From Alistipes sp. Marseille-P5061 (lineage in GTDB: Bacteria > Bacteroidota > Bacteroidia > Bacteroidales > Rikenellaceae), in the NCBI RefSeq assembly GCF_900290115.1, contig NZ_LT985749.1, forward strand, positions 711,868-748,053: a stretch of DNA of 36,186 nt, given 5' to 3'. This document shows positions 31,639 through 36,186 of this stretch, piece after piece. Numbering within the stretch: position 1 is the first letter of the stretch; each line of letters begins with the position of its first letter. Position numbers and translations under genes: made by a program. Below the pieces are notes generated by a model. It ran no database searches. It was not told where the DNA came from and saw nothing but the letters and a program-made list of their open reading frames with translations.

Positions 31639-32310
31639 ATGAAGAATCTCATATTTTCTTTCTTTGTTATTATCTCTCTGGTATCTTGTGGAGGAAATAC
31701 AAATAGCAGAGTCCGAACTTGGGAGAATCACAAAAGTGCCAGCAGACAGTGTCCCGACTGCAATGGAACAGGATCTGTAAATACTCGTTGCAGCCAATGT
31801 GACGGCGATGGATATACCAATGTGGCGTGTAGCTATTGTGGTGGAAGTGGCAAACAATGGGTAAGTCGACAAACCCGGGAAAGTATCACATGCAGTACCT
31901 GCGGCGGCCGCGGACAAGTTAATTGTCCCATATGCGATGGTAATGGATATGTAGAATGTAATAGTTGCGGTGGAGCCGGCCATCGTACTTGCGCGCTATG
32001 CAAAGGCTCCGGGAGGACAAACATTCGGGGAGAATGGATTGTTTGTCCTAGATGCCATGGTTCATGCACTGAGGAGTGTTATATATGCAAAGGTTACGGT
32101 TATAGAGAATGCTCCCGATTTGCAACCTGTCGGGCATGTCATGGATTAGGAACTATAGGTGTTAAACCCGTCAGAACAGAAGGATATGAGACGTGTGAAC
32201 ATTGTAATGGAAATCCCTACACGAGAGTACGTTGCAGCGCATGCAATGGAAACTCATATATTCAAACACGTTGTTCCAGATGTAATGGGCTGGGCATAAT
32301 CGAAGAATAA
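31639..32310 (+). CDS. Predicted lipoprotein of 13 CxxCxG zinc-knuckle repeats, between mod and res
   Basis: The 223-residue product starts with a lipoprotein signal (MKNLIFSFFVIISLVSC, lipid on C17). The rest is a string of thirteen CxxCxG units, from CPDCNG to CSRCNG, in the style of the DnaJ cysteine-rich domain, where pairs of such motifs bind zinc and hold unfolded protein. There are no J or C-terminal domains. Cysteine-rich DnaJ-type lipoproteins exist in Bacteroidetes, but I know of none fixed inside a restriction operon. The gene begins 41 bp after mod and ends 11 bp before res, is on the same strand, and is more AT-rich than its neighbours. It might be a passenger, or a periplasmic/outer-membrane part of the system. 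Function unknown. Confidence 0.8.
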   Translation: MKNLIFSFFVIISLVSCGGNTNSRVRTWENHKSASRQCPDCNGTGSVNTRCSQCDGDGYTNVACSYCGGSGKQWVSRQTRESITCSTCGGRGQVNCPICDGNGYVECNSCGGAGHRTCALCKGSGRTNIRGEWIVCPRCHGSCTEECYICKGYGYRECSRFATCRACHGLGTIGVKPVRTEGYETCEHCNGNPYTRVRCSACNGNSYIQTRCSRCNGLGIIEE

Positions 32311-32321
32311 TTATATACACC

Positions 32322-35300
32322 GTGAAATTCAGATTCAAGATACAGCAATACCAGACCGATGCGGTGGAGAGTACGGTCGATGTGTTTGCCGGACAGCCTT
32401 CGCAGGGGAATGCCACATACCGTCGCGACCTCGGCAAGCGGGAGAAGGAATACCAAACCCGGATGGATGAACGTGAGCTGGAGACCGGCTACCGGAACCA
32501 GGAGGTTTGGCTCAACGCCTCGGAGCTGCTGGAGAACATCCACAAGATACAGGACCGCAACAACATCAAACGTTCCGAGGCTTTGTCCAGGGGATTGGGC
32601 GCCTGCAGTCTCGACATCGAGATGGAGACCGGTACGGGAAAAACCTACGTCTATATCAAGACGATGTTCGAGATGAACAAGCGGTACGGCTGGTCGAAAT
32701 TCATCGTCGTGGTGCCCAGTATCGCCATCCGCGAAGGGGTGGCCAAGAGTTTCGGGATGCTCGAAGACCACTTTATGGAGTATTACGGCAAGAAGGCCCG
32801 CTGGTTTATCTACAACAGTGCCAACCTGCAACAACTCGATTCATTCTCGTCGGATGCCGGGCTGAACGTGATGATTATCAATACGCAGGCTTTTGCCGCC
32901 TCGATGAAGGAAGGGGGACGCAGCAAGGAGAGCCGCATCATTTACTCGCAGCGCGACGAATTCGGAAGCCGCCGGCCGATTGATGTGATTGCCGCCAACC
33001 ATCCAATTATCATCATGGATGAGCCCCAGAAGATGGAGGGCGAGGTCACGCAAACGGCGCTGGCCAAATTCCAGCCGCTGTTTATGCTGAACTACTCGGC
33101 CACGCACAAGACTCGGCACAATACGGTCTACGCGCTCGATGCACTCGATGCCTACAACATGAAACTGGTAAAAAAGATTCAGGTGAAGGGCTTCGAGATC
33201 AAGAATCTGCGCGGATTGTCGAGTTATCTCTACCTCGACAGCATCGTATTGTCGAAAAACAGGCCTCCCATGGCCCGTATCGATCTGGAGATAAACACCC
33301 CGTCGGGCATAAAGCGCAAAGCTCACACGTTCGGGGTCGGCGACAAGCTGATCAGCGAAAGCGGGCTGGCTCAATACGATGGATTCGACATCTCGGAGAT
33401 TGATCCCTATGCCAACTCCGTGACCTTCCTCAACGGCATTACGCTCCACAAGGGAGAGGTATTCGGCGACACCACCGAACTGGCCATGCAGCGGGTGCAA
33501 ATTCGGGAGACGATCATGTCGCACTTCGAAAAGGAGAGCGAACTTTTTGCCAGGGGAATCAAGACGCTGTCGTTGTTCTTTGTCGACGAGGTGGCCAAAT
33601 ACAAAAGCTACGACGCGGAGGGACACGAGGTCAAAGAGATATTCGCAAAGATATTCGAGGAGGAGTACACGAACATGCTCAACGAGCGGTTGTCGCTCTT
33701 CGATTCGGATTATCAGCAATATCTGCGGCGGTTCAACGTGGGCGACATTCATCGGGGCTACTTCTCGATCGACAAAAAGGGGCGCTCCGTGGACAGTGAA
33801 GTGAAACGCGGCAAGGATATCTCCGACGACATATCGGCCTACGATCTGATTCTGAAGAACAAGGAGCGTCTGTTGAGTTTCGATGAGCCCACGCGGTTTA
33901 TCTTCTCGCACTCGGCCCTGCGGGAAGGTTGGGACAACCCGAATGTTTTCCAGATCTGCACGTTGCGTCACTCCAATTCCGCCGTGGCCAAGCGTCAGGA
34001 GGTAGGCCGGGGACTGCGTCTGTGTGTGGACAGGAACGGCGTTCGAATGGACTTTGAAACCCTGGGCGAGAACGTACACGATCTGAACCGACTGACGGTC
34101 ATTGCCAATGAGAGTTACAGCAGTTTTGTCGACGCCCTGCAGCGTGAGACCAAGGAGGTATTGCGGGAGCGTCCGACAAAAGCCGATGTTGCATACTTTA
34201 CGGGGATGTTTGTTTTGTGTGATGGTGAAAAGCATGCAATCACCAAAGAGGAGGCAACTGCCATTCGGAGCTATTTGTGGGAAAACGACTATATTGACGA
34301 CAAGGATCAGATTACCGAACAATACAAATCCGATCTGGAAAACAATACGCTTGCCCCCATGTCCCGGAAACTCGCGCCGATGGCTGAAGGTATTCAGATG
34401 TTGATCCGCGCCCTGTACGATGAGGCAACCCAAGATGCCGTCAGCAAGATGTTCGAGAACGGGAATAAGCCCAATGTTCAGAACAACAGGCTCAATGAGA
34501 ACTTCAACAAGAAAGAGTTCCAGGCCTTGTGGAACGAGATCAACCACAAATATGCTTATACGGTTCACTACAACAGCAATGAACTTATTGACCATGCAAT
34601 AGAAAGCATAAACGCCAAATTACATGTCAATCAATTGCGGTATGTCGTAGTCTCCGGCGAGCAACAAACGGTGGATGCATTCGACGAAACATCTTCAGCC
34701 TCGAAAACCTTGAATACCTTATCCACATCGTCAGTCGCGTACGATCTCGTCGGCGAGATTGCCCGGGGAGCCACGCTGACACGCCGTTCGGTAGTCAAGA
34801 TTCTCAATGGTCTGACTCCATCCAAGTTGGCCATGTTCCGCAATAATCCCGAAGAGTTTATCCGCAATACGATCAAACTGATTCGGGAGGAAAAAGCGAC
34901 GATGATTATCGAGCACATATCCTACAATCTGATTGAAGGCAAATACGACAGCAGCATATTCACCCGAGAGAAGCCCATACAAAGTCTGGATAAGGCATAT
35001 CCTGCGAAAAAGCACATTTTGGATTATGTCTTTTCTGATTCTGTAAAAGAGCGGGACTTTGCAAAAGATATGGATGCGGCGGCAGAGGTATGTGTTTACG
35101 CCAAACTGCCCCGATCCTTCCAGATACCAACTCCCGTTGGAAACTACGCTCCGGATTGGGCTATTGCATTCTATATTGGCTCTGTAAAACATGTATTCTT
35201 TATTGCAGAAACCAAAGGATCGTTAAAATCGATGGATATCAGAGGTATAGAAAAAGCAAAAATAGCATGCGCAGAGAAATTATTCAATGAGGTTTCTACG

Positions 35301-35363
35301 AGCAATATAAAATATGGCGTAATAACTTCCTATGAAGATATGCGAAATAAATTTCTAAGGTGA
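32322..35363 (+). CDS. res: Type III restriction enzyme Res subunit (helicase-nuclease)
   Basis: The 1013-residue protein has the type III Res layout. The DEAD-type translocase has Walker A with K107 (ETGTGKTYVYIK), DEPQ at 233-236 (a typical Res variant of DEAH), SATH and motif VI QEVGRGLRLCVDRNG near 555-570. A C-terminal PD-(D/E)xK nuclease is visible as D945 in NYAPDWAIAF and E963-T-K965 in FIAETKG. It cuts DNA away from unmethylated sites recognised with Mod. The start is a GTG at 32322, 11 bp after the lipoprotein gene. The 3' third has lower GC than the middle. With Mod, the helicase and the DUF4391-like protein it would form a multi-subunit restriction system. Confidence 0.9.
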   Translation: MKFRFKIQQYQTDAVESTVDVFAGQPSQGNATYRRDLGKREKEYQTRMDERELETGYRNQEVWLNASELLENIHKIQDRNNIKRSEALSRGLGACSLDIEMETGTGKTYVYIKTMFEMNKRYGWSKFIVVVPSIAIREGVAKSFGMLEDHFMEYYGKKARWFIYNSANLQQLDSFSSDAGLNVMIINTQAFAASMKEGGRSKESRIIYSQRDEFGSRRPIDVIAANHPIIIMDEPQKMEGEVTQTALAKFQPLFMLNYSATHKTRHNTVYALDALDAYNMKLVKKIQVKGFEIKNLRGLSSYLYLDSIVLSKNRPPMARIDLEINTPSGIKRKAHTFGVGDKLISESGLAQYDGFDISEIDPYANSVTFLNGITLHKGEVFGDTTELAMQRVQIRETIMSHFEKESELFARGIKTLSLFFVDEVAKYKSYDAEGHEVKEIFAKIFEEEYTNMLNERLSLFDSDYQQYLRRFNVGDIHRGYFSIDKKGRSVDSEVKRGKDISDDISAYDLILKNKERLLSFDEPTRFIFSHSALREGWDNPNVFQICTLRHSNSAVAKRQEVGRGLRLCVDRNGVRMDFETLGENVHDLNRLTVIANESYSSFVDALQRETKEVLRERPTKADVAYFTGMFVLCDGEKHAITKEEATAIRSYLWENDYIDDKDQITEQYKSDLENNTLAPMSRKLAPMAEGIQMLIRALYDEATQDAVSKMFENGNKPNVQNNRLNENFNKKEFQALWNEINHKYAYTVHYNSNELIDHAIESINAKLHVNQLRYVVVSGEQQTVDAFDETSSASKTLNTLSTSSVAYDLVGEIARGATLTRRSVVKILNGLTPSKLAMFRNNPEEFIRNTIKLIREEKATMIIEHISYNLIEGKYDSSIFTREKPIQSLDKAYPAKKHILDYVFSDSVKERDFAKDMDAAAEVCVYAKLPRSFQIPTPVGNYAPDWAIAFYIGSVKHVFFIAETKGSLKSMDIRGIEKAKIACAEKLFNEVSTSNIKYGVITSYEDMRNKFLR

Positions 35364-35382
35364 GCAATATAATTTATAAAAC

Positions 35383-35557
35383 ATGAAAACCATCTTTATT
35401 ACTGGTGGCTTCGCCGGAATTGGTATTGCTTCTATATGCGTGGCAATGCCAGTCTACCCGAAGAAGTAGCCGAGGAGGTCTACTACCCAACCTCGGACGC
35501 TTCGAGCTTCTGCACTGGTTCCCACTACTTGGTAGACGGCGGTCTCGTAGCCGGTTA
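35383..35557 (+). pseudogene. Remnant of a short-chain dehydrogenase (SDR) with large internal deletion
   Basis: The ATG at 35383 opens MKTIFITGGFAGIGIAS, the TGxxxGIG NAD-binding start of an SDR. In another frame the end of the same stretch reads SLPEEVAEEVYYPTSDASSFCTG, continues into SHYLVDGGLVAG and stops at 35555-35557, which is the characteristic SDR C-terminus. About 600-700 bp of the usual gene, with the YxxxK catalytic site, is missing and the two ends are joined out of frame near 35440. It lies between res and an IS256-family element. Confidence 0.8.
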
Positions 35558-35584
35558 ATAGTTCTAATTATCCGAAACATTCCA

Positions 35585-35616
35585 TTAGACCCGCATGAAT
35601 TGTTTCATGCGGGTCT
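35585..35616 (+). terminator. Perfect hairpin after the SDR remnant
   Basis: TAGACCCGCATGAA (35585-35598) and its exact complement at 35603-35616 surround a 4-nt loop. It looks like the old terminator of the SDR gene or an end structure next to the insertion sequence. The T tract is weak. Confidence 0.6.
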
Positions 35617-35705
35617 AACTAGGGACTGTGGTAGTGTTTCAAAAAGTGTGTCTGAGAAGGAGCCTTCAGATTCTTCAGATATGCAAATATAACAATTCTT
35701 GTTTT

Positions 35706-35735
35706 TAGATCCACACGCCGCGGCGTGTGGATCTA
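35706..35735. terminator. 30-bp palindrome at the transposase 3' end
   Basis: TAGATCCACACGCCG followed directly by its exact complement forms a perfect palindrome with T runs on both sides. It lies 18 bp downstream of the transposase stop and can end transcripts from either side. Confidence 0.65.
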
Positions 35736-35753
35736 ATTTTTGTGTTATAGTCT

Positions 35754-36186
35754 TCACTCGGGGAATAATTCCCGATCCAAGTCGATCCGCGGCACCGGTC
35801 TCAGGTAGGATTTCTTATCCATGGCCGTTTTACCCATCAGCAGCAGTACCGACTCCTCGCTGGGCATGGCTCCCCGCATGCGTGTAACCCGTCGAAAATC
35901 CTTCTGCAGACGCTCAATCCAGTTCGTCGTGTAGATCATTGACTGAATCCTTGCCTCGTAGTTCAGATAGGTGAAGTAGGCTTTGTAGGCCGGATCCTCC
36001 GCCCGTCGTCGAAAACTGCGGTAATCCTGCCCCCATTTCTCACAGAGCGCCTGCCATTGTTCCCAAGCTCTCTCCACCGTATAGCTGCGATCCCCTGTAC
36101 GGAAGACCTGCCGCAGATCCCCGGCCAGATCTCCCTTGTCGCCGTTGCGCACGCAACTCAGCAGATTGCGTTTCAGGTGCGTTGTA
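35754..36186 (-). CDS. IS256-family (mutator-type) transposase, C-terminal part
   Basis: The minus-strand frame is open to the end of the window, so the N-terminal part is missing. The visible part contains the mutator-type motif region YEARIQSMIYTTNWIERLQKDFRRV, followed by RMRGAMPSEESVLLLMGKTAM and a C-terminus PRIDLDRELFPE. These match the C-terminal catalytic end of IS256-family DDE transposases, which move the element by a circular intermediate. The gene ends near the outer end of the element at about 35622, with a perfect palindrome between. It was probably inserted next to the decayed SDR gene. Confidence 0.88.
   Translation of the reverse strand, partial: TTHLKRNLLSCVRNGDKGDLAGDLRQVFRTGDRSYTVERAWEQWQALCEKWGQDYRSFRRRAEDPAYKAYFTYLNYEARIQSMIYTTNWIERLQKDFRRVTRMRGAMPSEESVLLLMGKTAMDKKSYLRPVPRIDLDRELFPE

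Larger units (their letters stand above)
35622..36186 (-). mobile_element. IS256-family insertion sequence, partial (leaves window)
   Basis: The transposase on the minus strand is IS256/mutator-like, and GGGACTGTGGTAGTGTTTC at 35622 looks like an outer end of such an element in Bacteroidetes. The other end and the target duplication lie beyond the window, so the boundary is approximate. Confidence 0.6.

Overview
The window reads as a chromosomal segment of a high-GC member of the Bacteroidales, most likely Alistipes or another Rikenellaceae. This is inferred from the GC-rich core genes, the many Bacteroidetes-type -7 boxes (TAnnTTTG, several with a -33 TTTG 19-20 bp upstream), Bacteroides-style integrase and mobilization genes, and the protein families present. 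No 16S gene is in view, so the genus is an inference.

Layout. (1) Positions 1-3186 are the end of an integrated element. It carries a truncated DUF5131-type gene, an SPL-like radical SAM gene, a cupin gene and a tyrosine recombinase, and it abuts the 3' end of tRNA-Gly(GCC). (2) Positions 3187-22438 look like core chromosome: a PLP-dependent alpha-oxoamine synthase, a dicarboxylate/cation symporter, an exported cupin-carboxymuconolactone decarboxylase protein with a divergent AraC regulator, a flavin reductase and secreted esterase pair, xerC-hpf, a MATE transporter, tRNA-Glu(CTC), a DUF3298-like lipoprotein, and an operon of one FAD oxidoreductase and three glycosyltransferases. Between the lipoprotein and the glycosyltransferases lies about 1.8 kb without protein genes. 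It holds three tandem copies of a promoter plus small-RNA unit and a purine-rich 15-bp minisatellite. (3) tRNA-Leu(UAG) at 22357-22438 marks the start of a second element: a related integrase, MobC and a relaxase, followed by a tightly packed six-gene putative defence operon (25411-35363), a deleted SDR pseudogene and the end of an IS256-family insertion sequence that leaves the window.

How the genes work together. The two islands use related Bacteroidetes tyrosine recombinases and sit at the 3' ends of two tRNA genes on either side of about 19 kb of core DNA. The right island has Int, MobC and relaxase but no transfer machinery in view, which suggests a mobilizable element. Its cargo is a type III restriction-modification pair (Mod and Res) joined to an SNF2-like helicase, a DUF4391-like protein, a small trypco2-like protein and, between mod and res, an unusual predicted lipoprotein made of thirteen CxxCxG knuckles. 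That operon and the tandem small-RNA array are the two most interesting objects here. A third is a set of 21-bp-spaced direct repeats between the AraC gene and its divergent neighbour, which look like AraC-family operators.
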